Assembly (NCBI GenBank): GCA_036272595.1
Contig: DATAYM010000077.1
Location: 62,001-126,000, forward strand
From: Poindextera sp036272595
GTDB lineage: Bacteria; Pseudomonadota; Alphaproteobacteria; Caulobacterales; Caulobacteraceae
DNA: 64,000 nucleotides
Direction: 5' to 3'
Under the pieces are notes generated by a model. That model had not been told where the DNA came from. It saw only the letters and a program-made list of their open reading frames with translations, and did not search any database. Numbering within the stretch: position 1 is the first letter of the stretch; the number at the start of each line of letters is the position of its first letter. Below, one piece after another: positions 16,447-25,103 of the stretch. The translations under genes and the position numbers were made by a program.

Positions 16447-17943
16447 ATGACGCGTTACGTCGCCGCCATCGACCAGGGCACGACCTCGTCGCGCTGCATC
16501 GTCTTCGACGCCAGGGGCGACATCGCCGCGGTGGAGCAGAAGGAGCACCGGCAGATCTTCCCGCGGCCGGGCTGGGTCGAGCACGACGGCGAGGAGATCT
16601 GGGCCAATGTCGCCGAGGTGGTCGCCGGCGCCCTGGCCAGGCTCTCGATAACCGCCGCCGACCTCGCCGCCGTCGGCATCACCAACCAGCGCGAGACGAC
16701 GCTGCTGTGGGACAGGGCGAGCGGCAAGCCGATCCACAACGCCATCGTCTGGCAGGACACCCGCACCGACCGGCTGGTCCGCGACCTCGGCGGCCGCATC
16801 GGCCCCGACCGGTTCCGCGCCGAGTGCGGCCTGCCGCTGGCCACCTATTTCTCCGGCCCGAAGATCCGCTGGCTGCTGGACGGTGTCGACGGCGCCCGCG
16901 CGGCGGCCGAGCGCGGCGACATCCTGTTCGGCACCATGGACTCCTGGCTGATCTGGAAGCTCACCGGCCGCCACGTCACCGACGTGACCAACGCCAGCCG
17001 CACCATGCTGATGAACCTCAAGACCCTCGACTGGGACGACGACCTGCTGGACGGCATCGGCGTGCCGCGCGCCATGCTGCCGCAGATCCGCTCCTCATCG
17101 GAGGTCTACGCCAAGGCGGCGGGCGGGGTGCTGGACGGCGTCCCGGTGGCCTCGGCGCTCGGCGACCAGCAGGCGGCGCTGTTCGGTCAGACCTGTTTCG
17201 CGCCCGGCGAAGGCAAGTGCACCTATGGCACCGGCAGCTTCCTGCTGGTCAACACCGGCGGCAAGATCGTCCATTCCCTCAATGGCCTGCTGACCACCGT
17301 CGGCTACCGGATCGGCGGCGAAAAGCCGGTGTACGCCCTGGAAGGCTCGATCGCGGTCACCGGCGCCCTGGTGCAGTGGGTGCGGGACAATCTGGAGCTG
17401 ATCTCGTCGGCGCCGGAGATCGAAGCCCTGGCGCGGACGGTGGACGACAACGGCGGCTGCTATTTCGTGCCGGCCTTTTCCGGCCTGTTCGCCCCCTATT
17501 GGCGCAGCGACGCCCGCGGCGCCATCGTCGGCCTGACCGGCTACATCACCCGGGGCCACATCGCCCGCGCCGTGCTGGAGGCCACCGCCTGGCAGACCCG
17601 CGAGGTGGTCGACGCCATGGTCGCCGACTCCAAGGTCGCCCTGACCACCCTGAAGGTCGACGGCGGCATGACCGCCAACAGCCTGTTGATGCAGTTCCAG
17701 GCCGACGTGCTGGACGCGCCGGTGGTGCGGCCGGTGGTGGCCGAGACCACCGCCCTGGGCGCGGCCTATGCCGCGGGGCTCGCCGTCGGCTACTGGCCTG
17801 ACACCGCCGCCTTGCGCAAGAACTGGCGCAAGTCCGCCGAGTGGAAGCCGGCCATGTCCGAAACCACCCGCGCCGCCGGCCTGCGCAAATGGAAGAAGGC
17901 GGTCGAACGGACGATGGACTGGGTCGATGACGACGATGCTTGA
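16447..17943 (+). CDS. glpK: glycerol kinase
   Basis: This FGGY-family kinase of 498 residues phosphorylates glycerol to sn-glycerol 3-phosphate with ATP in the cytoplasm. The N-terminal phosphate loop DQGTTSSR, the glycerol-contacting NQRETTLLWD and WQDTRT region, GDQQAALFGQ, and the C-terminal nucleotide-binding KVDGGMTANSLLMQFQAD are all intact, and the length is standard. The usual partners glpF, glpD and glpR are not adjacent, so it appears monocistronic after the RND terminator. It converges with the GH84 gene, only 14 bp separating the stops. Confidence 0.95.
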   Translation: MTRYVAAIDQGTTSSRCIVFDARGDIAAVEQKEHRQIFPRPGWVEHDGEEIWANVAEVVAGALARLSITAADLAAVGITNQRETTLLWDRASGKPIHNAIVWQDTRTDRLVRDLGGRIGPDRFRAECGLPLATYFSGPKIRWLLDGVDGARAAAERGDILFGTMDSWLIWKLTGRHVTDVTNASRTMLMNLKTLDWDDDLLDGIGVPRAMLPQIRSSSEVYAKAAGGVLDGVPVASALGDQQAALFGQTCFAPGEGKCTYGTGSFLLVNTGGKIVHSLNGLLTTVGYRIGGEKPVYALEGSIAVTGALVQWVRDNLELISSAPEIEALARTVDDNGGCYFVPAFSGLFAPYWRSDARGAIVGLTGYITRGHIARAVLEATAWQTREVVDAMVADSKVALTTLKVDGGMTANSLLMQFQADVLDAPVVRPVVAETTALGAAYAAGLAVGYWPDTAALRKNWRKSAEWKPAMSETTRAAGLRKWKKAVERTMDWVDDDDA

Positions 17944-17957
17944 GGCGAAGCCGTCGC

Positions 17958-19025
17958 CTAAGCCCCCTCCATCATCTCCGGCGTGACCACATAGGCGCCG
18001 TCGAGCCAACCCACGATCTCGCGGGCGGCGGGGTGGTCGAAGGCGGTGTAGCGGGCGCGCAGCCTGCCCATCGCCTCGGCGTCCAGCCGGTCGCGGCCCT
18101 GGTCCTGGAACAGCCGCGCATGACGCTTCAGCGGCCTGGCCAGTTCCGGGCCCAGCACCGCCTCGGCGGCGCGGTCGAAAGCCTCGAGATACTGATAGGC
18201 CTCGCCCAGCCGATAGCTCTCGGCCAGGGTCAGGGCCGGGATCAGGCTCAAGGTCGGCTGGGTCGCGGGATTGACCGCGTGGGCGGCGATGTGCGGGCCG
18301 ATCGCCGCCGGCCGGCCGGTGAAGGCGCGCAGGTGCAGGAACGGGCTCATGCCCGGCCCGTCGTTGACCGGATAGTTGTCCCACAGGAAGGGTTTGCGCC
18401 CGAGCGCCGCGCCGACCCGCTGCAGATGGCCGGGGCTGAACTCGCGCGAGCAGACCTCCTCGCCGGTCCAGAACACCTCGATCGCCGAATCCAGCCCGCC
18501 GCCGAAGTCCTCCAGATAGCGCGGCGGCCGCGGCCCGTAGCCCCGGTCAAGGGCGGGATCGTCGCTGTAATAGGTGGGGCAGACGATCAGCCGGGTGGCG
18601 CGGGTGCGCTCGGCGATCCAGTGGACGATGCGCACCTGGGTCGCCGCCAGCTCCGGCAGGTCGCCGCGCATGTCGTCGAACAGGATGCCCAGGTCGTCGA
18701 TGCCGACGCCGTCCAGCCAGTCCAGCTTGCGCGCCAGGGCGTCCTTGGCCTCGGCGTTGAAGTCGCGATAGATCTCGAACGGGCTTAAGCCGACGCCGAA
18801 GCGCAGGCCGAGACCGCGGCAATGAGCCGAGAGCGCGGCCAGGCCGTCGCCGATCTCGGCCGGCGAGTCCTCGCGCCAGCGGCGGCGCAGGAAGACGTCG
18901 GCCTTGGGCGCATAGATGTAGAAGCCGTAGCCGGCGGCCTTCAGCGCCTCGGCCTGCGCCAGCCGTTCCGCCCAGCTCCACGGTCCGCCGTAGAAGCCCT
19001 CGATCAGGCCGAGATCGACATCCAT
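17958..19025 (-). CDS. GH84 beta-N-acetylglucosaminidase (O-GlcNAcase-like)
   Basis: This 355-residue protein matches the catalytic core of glycoside hydrolase family 84. It has EGFYGGPWSW at the N-terminus, FYIYAPKADVFLRRRW with substrate-binding Lys and Arg, and the catalytic Asp pair D117/D118 in LGILFDDM; the enzyme uses the substrate N-acetyl group as nucleophile. A conserved WDNYPVND follows. There is no signal peptide, so it is probably cytoplasmic, unlike secreted clostridial hyaluronidase-type members that carry extra modules. It lies 5 bp downstream of a CadC-like regulator gene and is probably co-transcribed with it. The likely substrate is GlcNAc-containing glycoconjugates or muropeptide fragments; this is inference. 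Confidence 0.87.
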   Translation of the reverse strand: MDVDLGLIEGFYGGPWSWAERLAQAEALKAAGYGFYIYAPKADVFLRRRWREDSPAEIGDGLAALSAHCRGLGLRFGVGLSPFEIYRDFNAEAKDALARKLDWLDGVGIDDLGILFDDMRGDLPELAATQVRIVHWIAERTRATRLIVCPTYYSDDPALDRGYGPRPPRYLEDFGGGLDSAIEVFWTGEEVCSREFSPGHLQRVGAALGRKPFLWDNYPVNDGPGMSPFLHLRAFTGRPAAIGPHIAAHAVNPATQPTLSLIPALTLAESYRLGEAYQYLEAFDRAAEAVLGPELARPLKRHARLFQDQGRDRLDAEAMGRLRARYTAFDHPAAREIVGWLDGAYVVTPEMMEGA

Positions 19026-19030
19026 CGGCG

Positions 19031-21157
19031 TCAGCCCCGCCCGAGCCGCAGCAGTTCGAGGTCGGTCTCGTCCGAACGGGTGGCGGCATAGACCACCGCG
19101 CCGGTGGCCGGATTGACCGCGAAGCCCTTGTCGTAGGCATAGCCCGGCGCCTCGGCGATCACCCTGGGCGGGCCGCCGGCGATCGGCTGGCTGACGATGT
19201 GGGGCGGATGGCCGAACGGGTTGTCGACATAGTCGATGTCGGCGCCAGCGATGGTCCAGAGGTTGGGGAAGGCCGGCCGCGGCAGCACGGTGATCCGCTT
19301 CGGCGTCCCGTCGATGCGCCAGACCCCCGGCGCGCCGGCGCGCACGCCGTAGAGCGCCTGGCCGGACGTCTGCACGCTCAGCCAGCCGTAGGCCGAGGCC
19401 GGCGCGGCGTCGCCGACCGGCGAGGCCGGAGCCCGCCACAGGCGCCAGCCGCCGGCGTCGCGTCCGGCGAAGATCAGCGAGCGGCCGTCGCCCTCCCAGG
19501 CCGGCACGCCAAGCTCGCTGCCGAAGAACCGCACCGCGCCGAGATCGCGCCCGGTCAGGTCGACGATGCGGATGGCCAGGTGGCCGCCCGCCTGGGTCGG
19601 GAAGGCCAGTCGCTGTCCGTCCGGCGAGAAGCTGGGGCCGCCGTCGAGATCGCTGTCGGGATCGACCCTGACCAGTTGCCGCACCGCGCCGCCCGGCGGC
19701 TTGATCCAGATTCCGGCCTCGCCCGAGCGCCAGCCGGCCATGGCGATGGCGCCGTTCGCCGCCACGGTCGGCGCTCCGTCGATGCCCTTGCTGGGGTCGA
19801 GGATCACCGGCTCGCCGCCCTTGCGCAGCGGCGGCGAAGCCAGGTTGTAGACCTCTGTGTCCACCTCGACCGCGGCCAGGTCCTTCGGACCGGTGGCCAG
19901 CCGGCCCATGATCAGCGGGCCGGACATCAGGTGCTGCGGCCGGCGCCCGTCGATCGGATAGGCCCAGATGACGTTGTCGCCATTGACCCGGCCGGCCAGC
20001 AGCACGGCCCGGGAATCGCTGGTCCAGCCGCCCGGGTTGAGGTCGATCGGCTTGGCCAGGCTGCGTTCCGCCCCGCTGCGCAGGTCGCGGATCATCAGCG
20101 GGCCGGCCATGTCGCTGAGGCTGCGCTGGAAGCTGATGAAGCGGCCGTCCGGGGAAAGGCCGAGGTCGCTGTCGCCGGGACTGCCGGCCGGCGGATGGGT
20201 CAGGTCGCCGCGCCGGCCGGTCGCCAGGTCCAGCCGGACGATGCGGTCGCTGGCGTCCTGGCCGGACCGGTCGATGAAATAGAGGCTCTCGCCCGACCGG
20301 TCCCAGATCACCTGCGAGCGTTCGTCGACGGCGCAGCGGGCGACGTCCCGCGCCGCACCGCCGCGCACCGGCCTGACGACGATCCGGCAGGGCTCGCCGG
20401 CCGTCGCCACCACATAGGCCAGCCGGGTCCCGTCGGGCGACCATGAGGCGGAGACGTGGTCGCCGGGCTCACTGGTCAGCTGCATCGGCGCGCCGCCGGC
20501 CAGCGAGCGCAGATAGATCTGCCGCGTCATGATGTCGACGCCGCCGGAATAGGCGATGGTCCCGCCGTCCGGCGAGATGGCCGGATGCCGCTCGATCGGC
20601 AAGGCCGAGACCAGCAGTTTCGAGCTCTCCACCGTGTAGGGCCTTGGATGCGTGAGATGCCAGCCGACGGCGGCGCTCACCAGCAGCAGCGCCGCCGCCA
20701 TGGCCAGCCCGGCCGCCATGCGGCGGTCCGTTCCCCTGGCCCGGCCAGCCGCCGATGGCGCGATTTCGCCGCCCGCCCCCTTCAGCCGATAGCCGACGCG
20801 CGCCACCGTATCGATCGCGAAACAGCCGTCGCAGGCCTCCGCCAGCCGCCGCAGCCGGGCGATGCAGCGGTTGATGGCGTCCTCGCCGACGATGCGCCCG
20901 CCCCAGCAGGCCTCGATCAGCTCATCGCGCGAGACCACCTGGCCATCCATCCGCGCCAGCGCCACCAGGACCTGCATCACCCGCGGCTCGAGGATCTGGC
21001 GGTCCGCGCCGACCTGGACCTCGCGCAGCGACGGGCGGATCAGCAGCGCGCCAAGGCGGAAATCGGCTTCGCGGGCGAGATTCACCGGCCGGGAGGCCCT
21101 CGCGGGCTCCGGCGCATCGATCATCGGCGATTGATCGGCGAAACGTCGCATCCCCAT
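19031..21157 (-). CDS. CadC-like one-component regulator: winged helix, membrane helix, TolB-type propeller
   Basis: This is a 708-residue protein. Residues about 35-130 form an OmpR/CadC-type winged helix (LEPRVMQVLVALARMDGQVVSRDELIEACW ... RVGYRLKG). One membrane helix spans about residues 148-166. The rest is a periplasmic propeller with SPDG blades (AISPDGGTIAYSG, ASWSPDGTRLAYV, LSPDGRFISFQ, FSPDGQRLAFP). Proteins of this layout bind DNA from the membrane and sense a periplasmic signal directly, without a kinase. It is the first gene of a two-gene unit with the GH84 enzyme, suggesting control of amino-sugar use. It is divergent from urcA, with 88 bp between. Confidence 0.82.
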   Translation of the reverse strand: MGMRRFADQSPMIDAPEPARASRPVNLAREADFRLGALLIRPSLREVQVGADRQILEPRVMQVLVALARMDGQVVSRDELIEACWGGRIVGEDAINRCIARLRRLAEACDGCFAIDTVARVGYRLKGAGGEIAPSAAGRARGTDRRMAAGLAMAAALLLVSAAVGWHLTHPRPYTVESSKLLVSALPIERHPAISPDGGTIAYSGGVDIMTRQIYLRSLAGGAPMQLTSEPGDHVSASWSPDGTRLAYVVATAGEPCRIVVRPVRGGAARDVARCAVDERSQVIWDRSGESLYFIDRSGQDASDRIVRLDLATGRRGDLTHPPAGSPGDSDLGLSPDGRFISFQRSLSDMAGPLMIRDLRSGAERSLAKPIDLNPGGWTSDSRAVLLAGRVNGDNVIWAYPIDGRRPQHLMSGPLIMGRLATGPKDLAAVEVDTEVYNLASPPLRKGGEPVILDPSKGIDGAPTVAANGAIAMAGWRSGEAGIWIKPPGGAVRQLVRVDPDSDLDGGPSFSPDGQRLAFPTQAGGHLAIRIVDLTGRDLGAVRFFGSELGVPAWEGDGRSLIFAGRDAGGWRLWRAPASPVGDAAPASAYGWLSVQTSGQALYGVRAGAPGVWRIDGTPKRITVLPRPAFPNLWTIAGADIDYVDNPFGHPPHIVSQPIAGGPPRVIAEAPGYAYDKGFAVNPATGAVVYAATRSDETDLELLRLGRG

Positions 21158-21245
21158 CCTTTCGGCGAACGCCGATCTCCCACTTTTATCAGTGCGGGGG
21201 CTCTGAGGCCATCGTGTGACCGAGGCCTAGCCAGTGGAGGCGAAT

Positions 21246-21617
21246 GTGAATACCCGAATATTGCTGGGTCTGACCCTTAGCTTTGCGATCGCCGCCGGCG
21301 CCGAAGCCGCGCCGCCGGTCTTCTCGGATGCGCCGCCATCGGACTCCGGCGCGAGGCAGGTGGCGGTGCGCTATGCCGACCTCGACCTCACCCGCGCCGA
21401 CGGCGCCAGCGTGCTGCTCAGCCGGCTGCGCCGAGCCGCCTCGCTCGCTTGCGGCGGGCGGCCGAGCTCCCCCGTCGATCTGGGCGCGATGCAGGACTAC
21501 CGCGCCTGCGTCCGCAACGGCCTGGACGGCGCGGTCGGCCGGGTCAACGCCCCGCTGGTCACCGCCTTCTATCACCAGAGCGACCGGGCCCTGGCCAGCG
21601 CCGGAGGGCCGGGTTGA
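21246..21617 (+). CDS. UrcA-family exported protein
   Basis: This small secreted protein of 123 residues starts at the GTG at 21246, five bases after GGAGG. A signal peptide ends near AEAAP. The mature part has the UrcA pattern: VRYADLDLTRADGASVLLSRLRRAASLACG, then a second conserved Cys in DYRACVRNGLDGAVGRVN. UrcA proteins are common in Caulobacterales and Sphingomonadales; their function is unknown. Two cysteines could form a disulfide in the periplasm. The stop overlaps a TTG start of a TetR gene, so the two are coupled. Confidence 0.78.
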   Translation: MNTRILLGLTLSFAIAAGAEAAPPVFSDAPPSDSGARQVAVRYADLDLTRADGASVLLSRLRRAASLACGGRPSSPVDLGAMQDYRACVRNGLDGAVGRVNAPLVTAFYHQSDRALASAGGPG

Positions 21618-22216
21618 GCCGCGACGAGACCATCGAGACCCTGATCGCCACGGCGCGGGCCGAATTCCTGCGTCACGGATTCGACGGAACCGACGTCAAC
21701 CGGATCGCGCGCCGATCCGGGATGGCGCCGACCACCTTCTATCGCCTGTTCAAGGACAAGGCCGACATCTTCATCGCCGTCTATCGGCGCTGGGAGGCGG
21801 AGGAGCAGCAGGCGATGAAGCGGCTGATGGCCAGGGGCGGCCCGCTCGCCGCCCTGGTCGAGGCCTGCGTCGACCAGCACCGCGCCCACGCCCTGTTCCG
21901 CCGCGGCCTGCGGCGGCTGGGCCATGAGGAGCCGCGGGTGCGAGCGGCCCTGGCTGCCGGCCGGCTCGAGCGCCTGGACCTGCTTCGGCTGTGCATGGGC
22001 CCGCCCCATCCGGCCGACCCCGACCTGGCGGTCGAGCTTTTGATGTTCGAGGCCCTCGCTCTGGCGTTGGCCGAGGGCGACCTCGGCGACATGGGCCTGG
22101 ACGATGCGGCCGCGCGCCGCCAGCTCGGCGCCATCCTGGCCCGCTGGCGCACGGCGCCGGTGCGGGCGGCCAACGATCCCGTCGCGGAATTCCGCCGCAG
22201 CGCGACCCCCGCATGA
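21614..22216 (+). CDS. TetR family transcriptional regulator
   Basis: This 200-residue protein starts at the TTG at 21614, which overlaps the UrcA stop (TTGA) and follows GGAGG by six bases. The helix-turn-helix (about residues 8-52) contains GTDVNRIARRSGMAPTTFYRLFKDKADIF. The C-terminal domain is helical and Arg/Ala/Leu-rich. Coupling to urcA suggests it controls that gene or responds to the same envelope signal, but no perfect operator palindrome is visible upstream. Confidence 0.83.
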   Translation: MSRDETIETLIATARAEFLRHGFDGTDVNRIARRSGMAPTTFYRLFKDKADIFIAVYRRWEAEEQQAMKRLMARGGPLAALVEACVDQHRAHALFRRGLRRLGHEEPRVRAALAAGRLERLDLLRLCMGPPHPADPDLAVELLMFEALALALAEGDLGDMGLDDAAARRQLGAILARWRTAPVRAANDPVAEFRRSATPA

Positions 22217-22313
22217 CGCCGATGTCCGGACGGGCGGCATAGGAGTCCGAAAACAGCGCGTGCGCGTCGGCCGATCCTTTAAAATCCGACCGATTCAAAA
22301 CACGGTGGATTCG

Positions 22314-22850
22314 ATGCCGGCTTCAAAACCCCTCGCCCTGCGGCGCGAGCTCATCCCCACGCCCACCGGCGTCATCGTGCTGCTGACCGACGTCGAGGGC
22401 CGCATCCGCGCCCTCGACTGGGACGACCACGAGGACCGGATGCAGCGCCTGCTGCGCCTGCACTATGGCGCCGGCGGCGTGACCTTGAGCGAGGCCGCCC
22501 CGCCATCGGCGGCGCGCGCGGCGCTCGAGGCCTATTTCGCCGGCGACATCGACGCCCTGGACCGGCTGCGGGTCGAGACCGCCGGCACGCCGTTCCAGCG
22601 CACGGTCTGGGCGGCGCTGCGGCGGATCCCGGCCGGCCAGACCCTGAGCTATGGCGCGCTGGCGGCGCGGATCGGCAAGCCGTCGGCGGTGCGCGCCGTC
22701 GGCCTCGCCAACGGCTCCAACCCGGTCGGCGTCGTCGTTCCCTGCCACCGGGTCATCGGCGCGGACGGCTCGCTGACCGGCTACGGCGGCGGCCTGCCGC
22801 GCAAGCGCTGGCTGCTGCGGCACGAGGGCGCCACACTGGCCGCCGACTGA
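22314..22850 (+). CDS. ogt: methylated-DNA--protein-cysteine methyltransferase
   Basis: This 178-residue protein transfers the alkyl group from O6-alkylguanine to its own cysteine. The acceptor C144 is in PCHRVIG, and the preceding helix-turn-helix (AALRRIPAGQTLSYGALAARIGKPSAVRAVGLANGSNP) is the DNA-binding part. The Ada N-terminal domain and AlkA fusion are absent, so it is Ogt-type. The ATG at 22314 is used; a GTG nine bases earlier is possible. It is followed after 13 bp by a small cysteine-rich DUF1272 gene, an arrangement that suggests co-transcription. Confidence 0.93.
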   Translation: MPASKPLALRRELIPTPTGVIVLLTDVEGRIRALDWDDHEDRMQRLLRLHYGAGGVTLSEAAPPSAARAALEAYFAGDIDALDRLRVETAGTPFQRTVWAALRRIPAGQTLSYGALAARIGKPSAVRAVGLANGSNPVGVVVPCHRVIGADGSLTGYGGGLPRKRWLLRHEGATLAAD

Positions 22851-22863
22851 AGAGGAGCCAGCC

Positions 22864-23118
22864 ATGCTCGACCTGCGCCCCAACTGCGAATGCTGCGACC
22901 GCGACCTGCCGCCGGACAGCGGCGACGCGATGATCTGCAGCTTCGAATGCACCTTCTGCCGGCCTTGCGCCGAAGCCGTGCTGGGCGGCCGCTGCCCCAA
23001 CTGCGGCGGCGATTTCAGCCCGCGCCCGATCCGCCCCGCCACCCTGCTGGCCAAGTGGCCGGCTTCCACCCGGCGGGTGCTCAAGGCTGGCAGCTGCGAA
23101 GCGGTGCAAGCGGCTTGA
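22864..23118 (+). CDS. DUF1272 cysteine-rich zinc-binding protein
   Basis: This 84-residue protein has GAGGAG eight bases upstream. It opens with LRPNCECCDRDLPP and continues ICSFECTFCRPCAEAVLGGRCPNCGG. That is about eight regularly spaced cysteines, enough for two zinc sites of RING/ribbon type, and matches DUF1272. The function of the family is not known. It lies directly after ogt. Confidence 0.85.
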   Translation: MLDLRPNCECCDRDLPPDSGDAMICSFECTFCRPCAEAVLGGRCPNCGGDFSPRPIRPATLLAKWPASTRRVLKAGSCEAVQAA

Positions 23119-23124
23119 ATTAAT

Positions 23125-23227
23125 CCGTCATAGCCCGGCTTGTCCGGGCTACCCATGATCACCGTCTCTGATCAGTGCGTATGGGTCCCCCGCATTCCGC
23201 TTCGCTCCAGCGGGGGATGACGGTGAT
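23125..23227. repeat. intergenic palindromic repeat, family B copy 1
   Basis: This 103-bp element begins CCGTCATAGCCCGG and ends GGGGGATGACGG. It contains a GCCCGG/CCGGGC hairpin, the core CCATGATCACCGTCTC, GATCAG, and a second hairpin (CCCCCGC/GCGGGGG). A related copy lies at 39200-39290. The outer ends (CCGTCAT and ATGACGG) are themselves inverted, so the whole unit can fold as one cruciform. Confidence 0.75.
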
Positions 23228-23248
23228 TTTTTGCGCCGGCCGCAGCAG

Positions 23249-24091
23249 CTACGTCTCCGCAGCCACGCGGTTCTTCAGCAGGCCGACCCTGTCGATCTCG
23301 ACCTCGACCTCGTCGCCCGGCTTCATCCACAGCGGCGGGGTGCGCGCCGCGCCCACGCCGCCGGGCGTGCCGGTGACGATGACATCGCCGGGCCTGAGCA
23401 GGGTCCACAGCGAGAGGTAGGCGATCAGCTTCGGCACATCGAAGATCATGTGCCCGAGCGTCGAGTCCTGCACCACCTGGCCGTTCAGCCGCGTCTGGAT
23501 CCGCTGCGGGCCGAGCGGGCCCACCTCGTCCGGCGTCACCAGGTATGGGCCGAAAGGGCCCGTGCCTGGAAAGTTCTTGCCCGGGGTGAACTGGGTGGTG
23601 TGCCGCTGGAAGTCGCGGATCGAGACGTCGTTGTAGCAGGCGAACCCGGCGACGTGGCCCAGCGCGTCGGCCTCCGAAACGCCCCGCGCCTCGCGGCCGA
23701 TGACGACGGCGAGTTCGCCCTCATAGTCGACGGTCTCCGAGACCTTGGGCTTGATGATCGGCTGGCCCTGACCGACCTGGGTGTCGGCGAAGCGGGTGAA
23801 GACGGTCGGGTGCGCCGCCGCCGAGCGCCCGGTCTCGGCGCGGTGCTCCTCGTAATTGATCCCGATACAGATGATCTTGTCCGGATCCGGGATCACCGGC
23901 AGGAAGGCGACGGCATCCCACGGATGGTCCGCCGCCTGCCCGGCGAACGCCGCCGCCCGCGAAAGCCCGCCGGCGGCGATCAGCGCCTTCAGCGAGCCGA
24001 CGCCGAGGCGCGACTTCAGGTCGATGACGCCGGCCTCGGCGGCGAGGCCGAAACGGGTCTCGCCGCCCGTGCTGTAACTCAGGAACCGCAT
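23249..24091 (-). CDS. fumarylacetoacetate hydrolase family protein
   Basis: This 280-residue protein starts with ATG at 24091 (MRFLSYS). It has a short N-terminal domain, then the FAH fold: KIICIGINYEEH, the metal-binding Glu pair in VDYEGELAVVIG, NDVSIRDFQ, GKNFPGTGPFGPYLV, and the closing VIVTGTPGGVGAARTPP. Family members hydrolyse acylpyruvates or isomerise/decarboxylate catechol-cleavage products with Mg or Mn. It is second in an operon 8 bp after an SDR gene and divergent from a Baeyer-Villiger-type monooxygenase, consistent with a late hydrolytic step in a ring-degradation route. The exact substrate is unknown. Confidence 0.88.
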   Translation of the reverse strand: MRFLSYSTGGETRFGLAAEAGVIDLKSRLGVGSLKALIAAGGLSRAAAFAGQAADHPWDAVAFLPVIPDPDKIICIGINYEEHRAETGRSAAAHPTVFTRFADTQVGQGQPIIKPKVSETVDYEGELAVVIGREARGVSEADALGHVAGFACYNDVSIRDFQRHTTQFTPGKNFPGTGPFGPYLVTPDEVGPLGPQRIQTRLNGQVVQDSTLGHMIFDVPKLIAYLSLWTLLRPGDVIVTGTPGGVGAARTPPLWMKPGDEVEVEIDRVGLLKNRVAAET

Positions 24092-24099
24092 CGCCGGCT

Positions 24100-24924
24100 C
24101 TAGACCAGGGCCGAGGGTTCGAGGTTCATTTCCTTCAGGAACGGCGCGGCGTGGTCGATGCGGCCGGTCATCGTCTTCGGGTCGCCCGAGGCCAGCCGGT
24201 AGACCGCTTCGGCGATGTATTCGATCGGCTGCACCCGGTCCTTGGACTGCTCGGTGATCAGGCCGTGCACGGCCACCCCCGGCGTCGCCACCAGGCCCGG
24301 CGAGACCACGTTGACGGCGATGTTGTCGGCATAGACCTCGGACGCCAGTCCGGTGGTGAACCGCTCCAGCGCCGCCTTGCACATGCCGTAGACCGTGCCG
24401 CCGCGCCCGGCGCCTTGCGCATAGGGCGCCTTGGGGTGGAAGGCCGCGCCGGACGAGATGTTGACGATCCAGCCCTGCTTGCGCGACTTCATCGACGGCA
24501 GGACGAGTTGCGACAGGTGGAAGGGCGCATAGACCTGCACCTCCATCATCAGCTTGAAGCGCTTTTCCGGGAAGTCCTCGACCGGGATGAAATAGGTGAT
24601 GGCGGCGTTGTTGACCAGGATGTCGACCGGCCCGTAGGCGTCGACCGTCTCCTCGACCAGCCGCTCGCGCTCGCTCGACTGGGCCAGGTCGGCCTTGATG
24701 AAGCGGGCCTCGCCGCCGGCCTTCTTGATGCGCGCCACCGTCTCGGTCAGGGTGCCGGGCAGGCGGCTCTCGCCGTCCTCGGCGGTGCGGGCGGAGGCGA
24801 CCACCCGCGCGCCCTCCATGGCCAGGCGGGCGGCGATGGCCTCGCCGATGCCGCGGCTGGCGCCGGTGACGATGGCGGTGCGTCCCTTAAGGGGACCGTT
24901 CGGATTGATCCTGGCGTCGCTCAT
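24100..24924 (-). CDS. SDR family NAD(P)-dependent oxidoreductase
   Basis: This classical short-chain dehydrogenase has 274 residues and GGAGGA seven bases upstream of the ATG. It has cofactor motif TGASRGIG, then LVNNAAI, the catalytic Ser in NISSGAAF, and the Tyr/Lys pair in VYGMCKAALERF; the normal YxxxK is present as YGMCK. Arg after the Gly-rich loop favours NADPH, tentatively. It is first gene of the SDR-FAH operon, divergent from the BVMO, and could oxidise an alcohol to the ketone that the BVMO uses, or reduce a product. Confidence 0.9.
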   Translation of the reverse strand: MSDARINPNGPLKGRTAIVTGASRGIGEAIAARLAMEGARVVASARTAEDGESRLPGTLTETVARIKKAGGEARFIKADLAQSSERERLVEETVDAYGPVDILVNNAAITYFIPVEDFPEKRFKLMMEVQVYAPFHLSQLVLPSMKSRKQGWIVNISSGAAFHPKAPYAQGAGRGGTVYGMCKAALERFTTGLASEVYADNIAVNVVSPGLVATPGVAVHGLITEQSKDRVQPIEYIAEAVYRLASGDPKTMTGRIDHAAPFLKEMNLEPSALV

Positions 24925-25049
24925 GGAAATCTCCTCCGTTTGAAAATTGTTGATTGGCGAAAACCCTTCCCGCCAAACGGCCGGCGGCGCAAGGCTCGCC
25001 CGACGCGGCGCGGCGGCGAAATTGACCCCCGGAAGCCCCGGTGCGAGGG

Positions 25050-25062
25050 TGATCGGCGATCA
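25050..25062. promoter_or_regulatory. palindrome between the SDR operon and the monooxygenase
   Basis: TGATC, three bases, GATCA form a perfect inverted repeat 42 bp before the monooxygenase ATG in the 179-bp divergent region. It may be an operator for a distant regulator; no regulator gene is adjacent. A TTGACC at 25023 could be a -35 element but lacks a good -10 partner. Confidence 0.3.
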
Positions 25063-25103
25063 TAAGGTCCCGCGGCGACCAGCGGCGAACAACGGCGGAA
25101 ACC

